The notes under the pieces: model-generated | Told to the model about the DNA's origin: nothing | Database searches by the model: none | Seen by the model: only the letters and a program-made list of their open reading frames with translations | Assembly (NCBI RefSeq): GCF_000972845.2 | Contig: NC_040017.1 | Coordinates: 562,938 to 626,937 of the forward strand | Direction: 5' to 3' | DNA from: Larimichthys crocea | Lineage: Eukaryota > Chordata > Actinopteri > Sciaenidae | DNA: 64,000 nt | Made by a program: the position numbers and the translations under genes | In this document: positions 51,201-61,831 of the stretch, piece by piece | Position numbering within the stretch: the first letter of the stretch is position 1 | Layout: each line of letters starts with the position of its first letter

Positions 51201-54200
51201 ATCAACAATAGCAGCTGGTGTTCAGACCTTGTCCAGATAACGAGGCAGCAGAGCCCTGAGGAGGAGGGCAGAGTACTCGCTGAGCTCGGATGGCTTCACC
51301 ACAGCTGCGTTGCCTGCAGAGAGAGGGAGAGGAGGGGGGGGGGGGGGGGGCATGGGTTTCTGTGAATGGAATGAGATCACTAAATGACGCAGAGCGGGCA
51401 AGTAGGAGGACGAGAATGCAGGGCTGAGGACACTGTCAAACTGAAGTTCACATCAGGATATTTCTCTCTCAGTTTTCAGTAACTTGTGCTGAAAAACACA
51501 AATGTTTGACCAGCATGCATATTTAAAGGCATTACATAATATTTTTTTATTAGAGGGTTATGATTGAAATATTTGATCATTGTTCTTTTAATGGCGGTAT
51601 GTGTATTACACAAAGGTGGGATTCTTATCTGATTGTCATAGCAACGTCACATGAAACTGCCTGACATTATCTTCATGCAGCAACACAGTAACCCCCTTCA
51701 CTTTTGCAGTGGTTGGGAAACAACACACAGAGCTTTACTCATTGGATATCGAAGGCATGTGGATGTAAATTTTAAAATGTTTGTGCAGAATGTCACATGC
51801 AATATTTTCTTCATAGGATGGTGACAGAATCTTCCAATCATAGCAAACCCCTTAACACTGATCCCATGCCCCCAATCCTGACCCTACGCCAAGCCTTCTT
51901 GGGTGTGATCACAAGAAGGTTTGGATGACCAATGTGACTTTTCCATTGCCAAAATTTGCATCACATGTTGCGCTAGTTTTAGTATTGTCTCAGCTATGAA
52001 CCTTGTCTGCAGTGGAGAACCAAAATGTTTTTGTGAATAGAGCTGAGCTGATCCATGCAGTGGAAATACTCCTACACTTTTCTCAGGACTGTGTGGATGT
52101 TTACAGACTGTGATTTCTCTGTTGTCCAAGGGACCTTTGGAAAATTACATCTTAAAAATTTCATTATAGATGGACCCTACCTTTTGAAATGCTAAAATAT
52201 AGCTGGTACAGCTTTTTCCACTATTCTAACTGAAAATGGCCACACATGAAGAATTTGAGATGCTATAATCTAGTTTATTTTATAGGGATCTTCAAAAGTA
52301 AATGACGAGTGAATTATTTTTTTTAAATCTGGAAATGCCATCCCTACAGAGGGCAGATGGGGATAGATTATAAAACATTTGCATATAAGGACTTGGATGT
52401 GATAAGATAAGATATTGAGATATATTAAGATATTGACCAAAGTACTGGCAGCTAGGATTGAGCCTGTTATAAGTAAGATAATACTTGCTGACCAGACAGG
52501 GTTTGTTGCTGGCAGAGAACTTTCCAGTAATCTCCGTTGCCTTTTTAATGTGATATACACCGCTGAAGATAACATTGAGCCTGAGATTGTGATATCCCTA
52601 GATGCCCACAAAGCCTTTGATAGAATAGAGTATTTCTATCTGTTCATGGCCCTTGAGAGATTCGGATTTACACCACAGATCATTCGGTCCCACACTTGCA
52701 AAACACACACCAGATAATTGGGAAGATTAAGGGACCTCTATAAATTTATGCGTGCAACCGATTGGCAAGAAACATCTGATCTATCTACCTAAAAGCACTG
52801 CTAAATTTTTTGTTTGTTTGTTTGTCTGTCTTTTCCTTTTTGTCTGTTGAAGAACAAGCTACAGCTATTACAGCCCTACAGAAAGTCCCTAAGACACTGT
52901 GGGCTGTTAGTAAGTATGATATTGGCCTCATCAAAGGCTATAAACCTGTTGTCATTACTCCAAAATCCAAGAAGACTTTCGACCTTACAACGCTCAATAT
53001 CCACTTAAACAAGAAGCCATCAATGAGATAACACCAGTCTTTGAGTCTCTTAAAGCAGCAGGAGTAATTATTCCCTGTGATGACTCTCCAGGGCGCACAC
53101 CTTTGTTATGCAATGTTTTCAACCCTGTCACTCTCTTTCCCACACCAGACGATGGACAAGAACATAACTGTGTTGCTATCCTCCAACAGGTCTGAGACTG
53201 GAGCTACAAGAAACTCCATTAACTAACCCTGATTTGGTTGTTTTTGTAGACAGATCTCTTTCCCGCGACCCACAAACTGATACTAACAACTCAGATTCTG
53301 TCTCTCTAGGAAACGCAAGAGCTAATGCTGCTGCAAAAAGAGCTGCACTCCAAACCCACCATCCTTGATCCTTTGATTGTTTGAACTCCGGTCTCTATTC
53401 GCAGTTCTCTTACAGCAATGCTGCAGTCTGGTGGAGACCCGATAACAAACCTCGCCTGCCCTAACATTTATTTCCTCACTTTGCAAATTGACACATGGAT
53501 TGGACCATGTGTCAAAAGGGGGGATGTTGGATGTTCTATTCTCTCTCAAATCTATCAGCAGGTGAAATCAGCCCTTCCACTACCAACTTCCACATCACTT
53601 CATGACTTCCAGCCTGGCGACTGAGGGGTGATAAAGGAATTCAGAAGGAAAATGTCCAAACGTTGGCAAGGTCCATTCCAGGTGCTCCTGACAACGCATA
53701 CTGCTGTGAAGATCGCTGAGAGCAACGTGGGTTCACACCAGCCACTGCAGGAAGGTCCCGGAACCAACAGAGGAATTCAGCTGTCAACCTGAATGATGCA
53801 CGGATGGACGACGCAGAGACGAACGAGCACAAGGAGAGGATGACACGAAGAATAACTCCATAAATTCAACAACCACCAACTAGACGTCAGATCCTAGACT
53901 AGACTAGACTAGATGACTAGAATCCTTTTATTTTTGTTAGGTGGCAGCGGGTCCTCTTCAGGGGAGGCTGCCATGAACCCAGAACAGACAAACTAAATAC
54001 TGACTCTAGAGAGGGCTTCTCAAGTGTTGTTTCTCTTTCACACTAGGTGAGGGTGATGTGGGGAGATTGCAATGCGGTGATTACACCACTAAATCCTACA
54101 CACTGTACCTTTAATATATTCATAGAATAATCATTTTTCACAATAGCCATCAATGTGCAAAAAGAAGCGAAATGATCAATTTCTTAATCTGTGAAAAACA

Positions 54201-55135
54201 TCATGAATTGTAATATAAACCAAATTTATGACACGTTTAACCTTTTTTTGACTTTTTGTTATGATACAGAATAAAGTAACTGTATGCTGACATATATACA
54301 TAAATTACGGGTGTAAACATTTGTGTACAGTCCATTTTTGTTGTTATGGCACACATCAACATGATGATGATAGGTGATAGGTGATAGGTGATAATTACAC
54401 CTTTATCTGTTTTTTTTTTATTAGTGTATGGACTTTGGTGACTTTATTTAATCTCCAGTATGACTCCACCCATCATCCACCTGAGCAGAGGTCTGACTGT
54501 GGGCTGTGCAGAATCTTCAATGTCCACTTCTGTGGGTTAGATGTTCATTTCAGATACTAAAAAGATGGTAACTGCATGATAATTCTGCACTCTTCTGCAT
54601 AGAGGTCTACTTAAATGTAAGTTCTCAGGGGATCTTGAGGGACCAGAGACGGAAAGGTTCCCTACCAGCAGCGATAGCTCCAACCAGGGGCAGGAGAGTG
54701 AGGGCCCAGGGGTAATTCCAGGCCCCGATGATGAGCACCACTCCCAGGGGCTCCGGCTGGATATAAACCTCATCTGATATGGTGAGGAGGTTCCTCTCTA
54801 CCGGCCGTGGAGCTGCCCACTCTGCCAGTTTGTCTGTAGCCAGCTTGATCTCATTCTCAATGCTAATCAGCTCCAGGAGCGGCGTGTCATACTGACTCTG
54901 TAGAAGACAAGAATACTCATCATATCACACACACGTACAGCACATGTGACATGCAGCAGTGTGTTGCAGCTCCACTCACCCTATTGATGTCCTGTTTGAG
55001 AGCAGTGGAGATCTCAGTCTCTTTGTCAGTGATCATCCTCTGCAGGGCATTAAGTTGCTGCAGTCTGAACTCCACAGGCCGAGTCCTGCCGCTCAGGAAG
55101 GCCTCCCGGGCCCGCTGCAGTGCTTGCCTCTCCAT
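48276..55135 (-). CDS. class 3 aldehyde dehydrogenase (ALDH3A2/ALDH3D1-like), complete, 9 coding exons
   Basis: Oxidises aldehydes, probably medium- and long-chain fatty aldehydes, to acids with NAD(P)+. Coding exons: 55135-54980, 54897-54666, 51313-51228, 50942-50734, 50038-49921, 49829-49688, 49597-49431, 49343-49244, 48589-48276. All have GT-AG borders and matching phases, and sum to 1524 bases (507 aa). The start is [20 protein letters not shown], the usual ALDH3 N-terminus. Key sites: IIGAWNYP (exon 3), Glu208 in TLELGGKSP, catalytic Cys242 in CGQTC, Glu331/332 in [15 protein letters not shown] and [13 protein letters not shown]. The C-terminus has a hydrophobic segment at about residues 468-492, like the membrane anchor of fatty aldehyde dehydrogenase ALDH3A2. 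A non-coding first exon probably ends at 56315. Intron 3 (3.35 kb) holds L1-like and retroviral fragments. A tandem paralog lies upstream at 61832 and beyond. No lesion was found, so it is probably functional. Which ALDH3 subtype it is cannot be settled here. Confidence 0.93.
48665..48730 (+). repeat. SINE-like head fragment
   Basis: 'ggctgtggctcagaggtagagcggg' in broken form is the head of the tRNA-derived family seen reversed at 697-880. It lies in the last intron of the ALDH3 gene (48590-49243). Confidence 0.55.
50200..50395 (+). repeat. dispersed teleost repeat, family A (intron 5 copy)
   Basis: Has 'gtctgttctgggctactgtagaaaca..atggttcaaca' and the 'acgggacctttaa' end, matching sequence near 59130-59190. 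It lies in the ALDH3 intron between 50039 and 50733. Confidence 0.5.
51334..51350. repeat. poly-G run (17 bases) in ALDH3 intron 3
   Basis: G17 on the plus strand, so C17 in the transcript sense, about 20 bases upstream of the exon-4 acceptor at 51313. It forms part of that intron's pyrimidine tract. Confidence 0.9.
52400..52695 (+). mobile_element. L1-like reverse-transcriptase fragment in ALDH3 intron 3
   Basis: A single open stretch reads [30 protein letters not shown] and the palm motif [14 protein letters not shown], followed by FMALERFGF. This is the centre of the ORF2 reverse transcriptase of an L1/Tx1-type non-LTR retrotransposon, in antisense to the host gene. About 95 codons remain; the rest is absent or unrecognisable. 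The conserved second residues are degraded, so it is inactive. Confidence 0.8.
52835..53800 (+). mobile_element. degenerate endogenous retrovirus pol fragments in ALDH3 intron 3
   Basis: Short pieces of retroviral pol occur in the correct order but in shifting frames: the start of reverse transcriptase ([12 protein letters not shown], then a segment near [17 protein letters not shown]), the start of RNase H (VVFVDRS) and its end ([12 protein letters not shown]), and the C-terminal part of integrase (a DFQPGD segment near 53602 and [20 protein letters not shown] near 53660). Most of RT, RNase H and integrase is deleted, there are stops and frameshifts, and I see no flanking LTRs or env. It is an old, dead remnant of a gammaretrovirus- or epsilonretrovirus-like element. 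Confidence 0.65.
53970..54120 (+). repeat. dispersed teleost repeat, family A (intron 3 copy)
   Basis: Contains 'cagaacagacaaactaaata', 'ggtgagggtgatgtggggag' and the terminal 'ccactaaatcctacacactg', matching 7990-8220 and, reversed, 58990-59060. Confidence 0.6.
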
Positions 55136-55257
55136 ATAGACAGTGTGAGGACAGCAAAGCGCTTCTGCAACTGTAGACACATACACATGTAAGGCAGCTA
55201 GAGGCTGTTTGTAATATACTGTGACAACAGTGACAGGCCTTCTCCTCTGAGATTCAG

Positions 55258-55512
55258 GTAACTACAGACAGTGACTACAGACAGGGTAAAGTGACTACAG
55301 ACAGGGTAAAGTGACTATAGACAGAGTAAAGTGACTACAGACAGAGTAAAGTGACTACAGACAGGGTAAAGTGACTACAGACAGAGTAAAGTGATTACAG
55401 ACGGAGTGACTACAGACAGAGTAAAGTGACTACAGACAGGGTAAAGTGACTACAGACAGGGTAAAGTGACTACAGACAAAGTGACCACAGACAGAGTAAA
55501 GTGACTACAGAG
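55258..55512. repeat. 20-bp minisatellite in ALDH3 intron 1
   Basis: About 12 tandem copies of a unit close to GTGACTACAGACAGGGTAAA, with variants (agagtaaa, agggtaaa, one shortened unit). It lies between the probable non-coding first exon (ending 56315) and the first coding exon (starting 55170). Units of this size usually vary in number between individuals. Confidence 0.9.
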
Positions 55513-56314
55513 AAGGGACTACAGTGTGACGCAGCAGCAGCAGCAGTATGTTGGTGTATATTTCAGGTTATGAGTTGTGTCTATTAAACAAACTTCAGTC
55601 TCATTCTTATTGACACCAGAAGACAACATAAGTGGCACAGTGACCACATACCAGCCTGAAAGACCTTTAAGGAGGATAAACACTGAATATTTAGCACAAA
55701 ATACAGAAAATATATCAACTAAAAATATATGTTGTTTTCTATTTATCATAGATAGTTTCAGACTTTCCTCTTTAGTATCCTAACTTTAAATGTTAGTTAA
55801 ATTAGACTTACTAAACTAAACTAAACTGCTTACCTATTTTTTATGTGATGTGAATATGGATGTAAAAAACACGTTGTATTTATAGTCGTATCAAAACGCT
55901 CAAATCCACATTCATAAAACTTATTTGAACTAATAAAACTAAATAGATACACGAAATAAAATGATATGAATAGAATAGTAATGTGTGTGTATATTCTGAC
56001 TTGTGTTCAGCTGTTAACACTGTATGACGTCTTTGTGTCTCAGTGATGGTGGTTTACAGTCCAACTGATCCACAACTCTGAATTCTGGATGTCCGTGTTG
56101 ATTAACTCAGTTCATACAAATGTGTAGAGAGTAATGACGGAGTGTGATCCATATATTAATAAATAACTTAAAAATAATAAATTGTTTTTGTCTCCGATCT
56201 GAAAGCGCTGATCGATCATCTGATCATTTTTTAGTTTCATCGTTTAATTCTGAAAAAAAACAACAACAACAAAAAAAAAAACTGAAAAAGATATATATAA
56301 AAATATAAACTCAC

Positions 56315-56480
56315 CTGTGTTCAGGTCAAACACGCATCCACACACTGCAATAATCCGTCACTGATCTGATCTGAAAGCGGTTTAGACGTCTGACTGAGTC
56401 TCATTGTACACTGTTCAAAAGTCAGGCTGCTCCAGGATCAGTTTACCGAGGAGCTCGCTCACTGTAACCACCAGCTTCAT
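56315..56480 (-). other. probable non-coding first exon of the ALDH3 gene
   Basis: A strong donor (ACACAG|GTGAGT) ends at 56315, and the acceptor GTCTACAG at 55171 begins the exon that carries the start codon. The 5' limit is unknown. An ATG near 56480 would open a 21-codon upstream ORF if the transcript starts far enough upstream. No TATA box is evident. A (CA)n(CT)n tract lies just outside at 56527-56569. Confidence 0.55.
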
Positions 56481-56526
56481 ACTGACCCGATAGCATCAGA
56501 CCACCCCCTAGCTTCAAACACACCCC

Positions 56527-56569
56527 CTACACACACACACACACACACTCTCTCTCTCTCTCTCTCTCA
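56527..56569. repeat. (CA)n(CT)n compound microsatellite
   Basis: About 10 CA units followed by about 10 CT units, immediately upstream of the probable ALDH3 first exon. Confidence 0.9.
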
Positions 56570-57329
56570 TAAACATGTTTTAATAAAATAATTAAACCTC
56601 AGTGTGGGTTCTTCTTTTACAGCCTTTAGTTGAGATTATATTTTTACTGGTGTCCTCGTGTAGGTCAATGTGACTTAATAATAATCAGTCTTAATAGGGT
56701 GTCATAAATTACAATAACCTCAGATCTTGTTTATAGTATGCCACTGTCAAGATATTCAAAGCTGTGAATCAGTTTGACAGAGTGAGAAAGTCAACGGAAA
56801 CACACAGAGTGACATGTTGATGTTTAATTGCACAGAGTGAAATGAAATGATGGTTTGCATATTAAAGATGTGCACGCTGATTTTCATTGTGTCATGAAAT
56901 GTATGACTCCATTAATGCCCCCTGCCTCTTCAGCAGTGATTCATAACTTCAACAATCTAAAAGTACAACTTCTAATAATCAGGTTAAATTAAAATTAAAA
57001 TAGTACAGATTAAACTGCTATAAAATCCATGTCAAACAATAAAAACTAAAACAGCAGCTTTAGATGTAACAGAACACATAAATCAGTTGAATAAGCCTAC
57101 ATGATGGAGAAATGATTTGGACCAGTAAATAACAGGAGTGCTGGGTTTCACTGCAGGTCAGGAGTCCACCTGCACCTGACCTGGGTTCAGCTCGGGCCGT
57201 CAGTGCGTGCTCCTCAGCTTCATCGCAGAATTCTCTGCAAGAAATATGACGCACAAGTTCAGCGTGAAGAGCCTCAAACTGTTTGAAATACAGAGATCAC
57301 AGATAGTTTCAACTGAACAGAAGGACAAC

Positions 57330-57640
57330 GAGTGTGGATGTCAACAAAGGTGGTGGGGTGGACCAAAACAAAAGGGGCCATTTAGCAGAAGAAGAGTAAA
57401 GCATGCTGGGTAATTAAAGGGGGGTAGATGAGGGGGCATTGTGTGGTTACATTTCCTGGACAACACCACACATTGTCCATCGGACACAAAGCCATTGTTG
57501 TGTGAGGGTCCGGGCCTGTGGGATTGTGGGTATGCAGGGGGGAGGAGCACTCCTAACTGGTCATCTTGGGAAACTGTATTTATCATTATTAAACAGGCTG
57601 TAAACAATCAACACTCCACTGTTTAAAGACTGATCATTTC
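57330..57640. promoter_or_regulatory. candidate conserved non-coding block upstream of the ALDH3 gene
   Basis: Non-repetitive, with mixed composition and recognisable factor-type motifs: TGTGGTTA (RUNX type, 57440), CATTGTTG (SOX type) and a 'gcatgctgggtaattaaag' segment. It lies about 1 kb upstream of the probable first exon. Function is suggested only by appearance. Confidence 0.25.
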
Positions 57641-57984
57641 TCAGATGTTATGGAAAGCATAACTGTTATTAAACTGCGTGAGTCTGTTGACTCATCAGTG
57701 CTGACACTTCAGATTTAACCTTGGATGAGAGAATGGAACAGCAGTGTCAATTATTAACAAAGCATTAGAACATACAGGTTAACAACATCTTATTATATAA
57801 GGCAAGCCATTAGTGACGTCTAATGGTCAACGCATGCTCAGCTGCCATTAAATGTCTAATGGTGTGTTCCCACTGAAAGCAAGTACATTACATACAAAGT
57901 CAATGTAAAGATACAAGTTTGAGTCCAATAACGCTGGCCAATGCAAGTGATGCAAATTGGAAGACGTGATTCTGCAAAGATCTA

Positions 57985-58990
57985 CTACGTCATGATGGAG
58001 TTTCACCATCATCCCAGCTCTGCTGCAGGAGAAGCTTTCCCACATGCAGATGGATCACAGACTTCCTGTCTGACAGGAAGCAGCACGTGAAGCTGGAGAA
58101 ACATGTCTCCATCTCAGACCATTAGCACCGGATCCTGCCCAAGACACCACCATCATCGAACTCATCTCTGACGGTGACGAGCCTGCCTACAGTGGGAGGT
58201 TGACCATCTGGTGACCTGGTGCAGCCAGAACAACTCAGAGCTCAACGCTCTAAAGACAGTGGAGATGGTGGTGGACTTCAGGAAGAACTCAGCCTCACCT
58301 GCCCCCATCACCCTCTGTGACTCCACAATTGACACTGTGGAGTCTTTCCATTTCCTGGGAACCATCATCTCCTAGGACCTCAAGTGGGAGCTGATGTTCA
58401 AGAGAGGCCAGCAGAGGATGCACTTCCTGTGGCAGCTGAAGAAATTTAACCCGCCAAAGACAATGGTGGTGCACTTCTACTCCTCCATCATTGAGTCCAT
58501 CCTCACCTCCTCCATCACCATCTGGAACGCTGATGCCACCGCCAAGGACAAGGGCAGACTGCAGCGTGTCATTGGGTCTGCAGAGAAAGTGATTGGCTGC
58601 AATCTTCCATCTCTCCAGGACCTGTACACCTCCAGAACTCTGAGGCGAGCAGGAAAGATTGTGGCTGATCCTGCCCACCCCAGACACAAACTCTTTGAGA
58701 CACTCCCCTCTGGCAGGAGGCTGAGGTCCATCAAGACCAGAACCTCACCCAGCCTCTACATGTCACATTGACATTGCACCTACAAACTCTTTGCGTTACA
58801 TTAACACTCAGCCTTTATTTAGCATCTGTTGGACTTCCTCGCTTTGTTATATACCTGCACATTTAAAATATTCCGCACACCGTGGACATTTGCACATTAC
58901 CTGGTACTTGCAATTCCTGCACAGCTGTACTGCTCTTTATTTTAATTTTAAAACACACGATCAGTCAGTTTATTGCACCATAAGAATGTG
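57985..58990 (+). mobile_element. 3' part of an L2/jockey-like LINE
   Basis: Pieces of the C-terminal half of a non-LTR reverse transcriptase appear in order: a 'LLQEKL' region near 58020, VVDFRKNSASPAPITLCDS at 58270, FHFLGTIIS followed by a stop, then a 125-codon open stretch (58394-58771) with SIIESILTSSITIWNA, CNLPSLQDLYTSRTLRRA and FETLPSGRRLRSIKTRTSP. The 3' UTR-like tail extends to about 58990. The polymerase core with its catalytic aspartates is missing and frames are broken, so it is inactive. Confidence 0.8.
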
Positions 58991-59200
58991 CAATTAAAGG
59001 TCTAGTGTTTAAGATTTAGTGGCATCAAGTGGTAAGGTTGCAGACTGCAGTTAACTGAATACCTGTCGCCCCAACCCCCTTTTTGAAGAAACTGCAGTGT
59101 CATGTAATAAACATGGAACGTCCTATTTAAAGCCAGTGTTTATCTGTTTTGGACTTCTGTAGGAACATGGCGGTTCAACATGGTGGGTGGGAAAACATTT
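58991..59200 (-). repeat. dispersed teleost repeat, family A
   Basis: 'ttaaaggtctagtgtttaag' and 'atttagtggcatcaagtgg' are the reverse of the 54060-54115 end, and 'ctgtaggaacatggcggttcaac' matches 50320-50345. It directly follows the LINE tail. Confidence 0.55.
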
Positions 59201-59739
59201 TTATGAATATTATATTGTACTCATGAAGTCAAAATAAAGTACTGTGTGTTTTCTGACTACTACAAACAAAGTGTAGCACAGCTAACAGACAAGCAGGTTC
59301 AGTATCTGGTTCAAAATCTACTGCACTGACCAGAACATTTCTGGTCTAAAGAGTGATATGTTAGATCTGACATACATGTTTTATGTGGATGAAGGTCCTC
59401 CTGTGTTGTCTGGTCATCAAACTTATTATTAAGATCAGCTCCTCAGTCGACTGGATTGAACTGGATTATGTTGAGTTGATGTTGAACAGTATATCATTGT
59501 CCATAATGTTGGTACCATTTTTAATGATTTCAAAAACGTGTTTTGTTATTTTGGCACAGCAGCAACAAGTGACATTACTACTATTGCTGTTTGTGTCAAT
59601 ACATATTGTTGATACATGTCATGTTATTTCAACATGTTGGCAGGTTTTACTTTTTGTAAATGAATTGCATACAGAAACATAAAGTATGTAGTGTCAGTAC
59701 AGATCAGTTACTGATCAGAGGAATCCAAATTCACGTATG

Positions 59740-61380
59740 TACAGTGGTGGTCAAAAGTTTACATACACTTGTAAAGAACATAATGTCATGGCTGTCTTGA
59801 GTTTCCAGTTATTTCTACAACTCTGATTTTTCTCTGATATAGTGATTGGAACAGATCCTTCTTTGTCACAAAAAACATTCATGAAGCTTGGTTCTTTTAT
59901 GACTTTATTATGGGTAAACTGAAATTGTGACCAAATCTGATGGGTCAAAAATATACATACAGCAACATGAATGAGCAATTTTGGAGACTTAGAAAGTTGT
60001 GTCAATGACATGAGCTTCATAGCATGACCTCTTAACTTCCTGTGAGTGATCATGAGTGACTACAACTGGTGACTTCTCTGAGGCCATTTAAAAAGGGCTC
60101 ATTGGATAAAAACACCCACAAACGCTACAATGGGAAAGTCAAAGGAGCTCAGCACAGATCTGAAAAAGAGAATCATTGACTTGAACAAGTCAGGAAAGTC
60201 ACTTGGAGCCATTTCAAAGCAGCTGCAGGTTCCAAGAGCAACAGTGCAAACAATTGTTTGTAAGTATAAAGTGCATGGCACTGTTTTGTCACTGCCACGA
60301 TCAGGAAGAAAACGCAAGCTGTCACCTGCTGCTGAGAGAAAACTGGTCAGGAGGGTGAAGAGTCAACCCAGGAGCACCAAAAAGCAGATCTGCCAAGAAT
60401 TAGACGCTGCTGGAACACAGGTGTCAGTGTCCACAGTCAAGCGTGTTTTGCATCGCCATGGACTGAGAGGCTGCCGTGCAAGAAGGAAGCCCTTGCTCCA
60501 AAAGCGGCACCTTAAGGCTCGACTAAAGTTTGCTGCTGATCACATGGACAAAGATAAGACCTTCTGGAGGAAAGTTCTGTGGTCAGATGAAACAAAAATG
60601 GAGCTGTTTGGCCACAATGCTCAGCAATATGTTTGGAGGAGAAAAGGTGAGGCCTTTAACCCCAAGAACACCATGCCTACCATCAAGCACGGTGGTGGTA
60701 GTATTATGCTGTGGGCCTGTTTTGCTGCCAATGGAACTGGTGCTTTACAGAGAGTCAATGGGACAATGAAGAAGGAGGATTACCTTCAAATTCTTCAAGA
60801 AAACCTAAAGTCATCAGCCCGAAGGTTGGGTCTTGGGCGCAGTTGGGTGTTCCAACAGGACAATGACCCCAAACACACATCAAAAGTGGTAATGGAATGG
60901 CTAAATCAGGCTAGAATTAAGGTTTTAGAATGGCCTTCCCAAAGTCCTGACTTAAACCCCATTGAGAACATGTGGATAATGCTGAAGAAACAAGTCCATG
61001 CCAGAAAGCCAACAAATTTAACTGAACTGCACCAATTCTGTCAAGAGGAGTGGTCAAAGATTCAACTAGAAACTTGCCAGAAGCTTGTGGATGGCTACCA
61101 AAAGCACCTAATTGAAATAAAAATGGCCAAGGGACATGTAACCAAATATTAGCATTGCTGTATGTATATTTTTGACCCAGCAGATTTGGTCACATTTTCA
61201 GTTTACCCATAATAAAGTCATAAAAGAACCAAGCTTCATGAATGTTTTTTGTGACAAAGAAGGATCTGTTCCACTCACTATATCAGAGAAAAATCAGAGT
61301 TGTAGAAATAACTGGAAACTCAAGACAGCCATGACATTATGTTCTTTACAAGTGTATGTAAACTTTTGACCACCACTGTA
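59740..61380 (+). mobile_element. full-length, intact Tc1-type transposon with long inverted repeats
   Basis: Bounded by TA on both sides (59740-59741 and 61379-61380), the Tc1/mariner target duplication. Left and right inverted repeats are 59742-59965 and 61155-61378, 224 bases each, starting CAGTGGTGGTCAAAAGTTTA. Comparing them by eye I find three mismatches and no indels. A repeat of the end motif within each arm (a GTGACCAAATCTG...TATACATACAG zone) suggests the IR/DR layout of Sleeping-Beauty-like elements. The single gene inside is the transposase at 60130-61152, and the right repeat starts 3 bases after its stop. The near-identity of the arms and the open gene indicate recent insertion. 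It lies between the two ALDH3 genes. Confidence 0.95.
60130..61152 (+). CDS. Tc1/mariner transposase, 340 aa, intact
   Basis: Cuts and pastes the surrounding element by binding its inverted repeats in the nucleus. It starts MGKSKELSTDLKKRIIDLNK and ends HVTKY, the same ends and length (340 aa) as Sleeping-Beauty-type transposases. Two helix-turn-helix domains fill about residues 1-110 (KSLGAISKQLQVPRATVQTI; later STVKRVLHRHGLRG), with a GRKRKLS AT-hook/nuclear-signal segment at about 59-65. The catalytic triad is D153 in WSDET, D244 in DNDPKH and E279 in NPIEN, spacing D34E. A glycine-rich box (KHGGGSIMLW) precedes the second Asp. No stop or frameshift. The sequence is clearly different from Sleeping Beauty in the DNA-binding half, so it is a relative and not that element; a Passport-like lineage is possible. 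A TATA-like element was not identified in the left arm. Confidence 0.95.
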   Translation: MGKSKELSTDLKKRIIDLNKSGKSLGAISKQLQVPRATVQTIVCKYKVHGTVLSLPRSGRKRKLSPAAERKLVRRVKSQPRSTKKQICQELDAAGTQVSVSTVKRVLHRHGLRGCRARRKPLLQKRHLKARLKFAADHMDKDKTFWRKVLWSDETKMELFGHNAQQYVWRRKGEAFNPKNTMPTIKHGGGSIMLWACFAANGTGALQRVNGTMKKEDYLQILQENLKSSARRLGLGRSWVFQQDNDPKHTSKVVMEWLNQARIKVLEWPSQSPDLNPIENMWIMLKKQVHARKPTNLTELHQFCQEEWSKIQLETCQKLVDGYQKHLIEIKMAKGHVTKY

Positions 61381-61450
61381 TATATTCATGTGCCCAGATG
61401 TATAAACACAGAGAAAAAAAAAGGAAAATATTTTTTTCACATGGTCAGAG

Positions 61451-61675
61451 TACAACCCCAATTCCAAAAAAGTTGGAATCCAGTTGTTTTTGATTTGTGC
61501 CGTATACATACCGTATAATATTTTCCATTAAATTATAAAATGTCTCAGTTTCAACACGATATGTTGTTTAAGTTTTATTGGGAATAAAACATGGATTTCT
61601 GACATTTGCAAATAATTGCATTCCATTTTTATTTAGATTTTACAGTGTCCCAACTTTTTTGGAATTGGGGTTATA
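61451..61675. mobile_element. mariner-type MITE, 225 bp
   Basis: Terminal inverted repeats of about 26 bases, beginning with TA, then AACCCCAATTCCAAAAAAGT on each strand; apart from one base next to the TA they are identical. There is no coding capacity; the interior is AT-rich. The TA ends and TIR type indicate a non-autonomous element mobilised by a Tc1/mariner transposase. It sits 70 bases from the right end of the Tc1 element, but its ends differ, so it did not derive from it. Confidence 0.85.
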
Positions 61676-61831
61676 CCATTATTACAGAAATACGTGAAGT
61701 ATGGTGACATTATATCATCCACACTCTGGACTGGACTTAACTCACATAAATGAAAGACTTTGTCTTACAGACCTGTAATGCACTACTGGTATCAGAACAG
61801 AACCTTTTCTTCCTGTTTGGACTGGACTGAT

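Noticed and set aside
54537..54773. 78-codon minus-strand frame next to ALDH3 exon 3
   Set aside because: Wrong frame of the real exon 54897-54666.
55258..55512. CRISPR-like regular repeats
   Set aside because: The 20-bp units are contiguous with no spacers, in an intron of a vertebrate gene; this is a minisatellite.
59751..60053. 100-codon minus-strand frame and the similar plus-strand frame at 61172-61369
   Set aside because: They are the two arms of the Tc1 inverted repeat read as protein; identical because the arms are identical.
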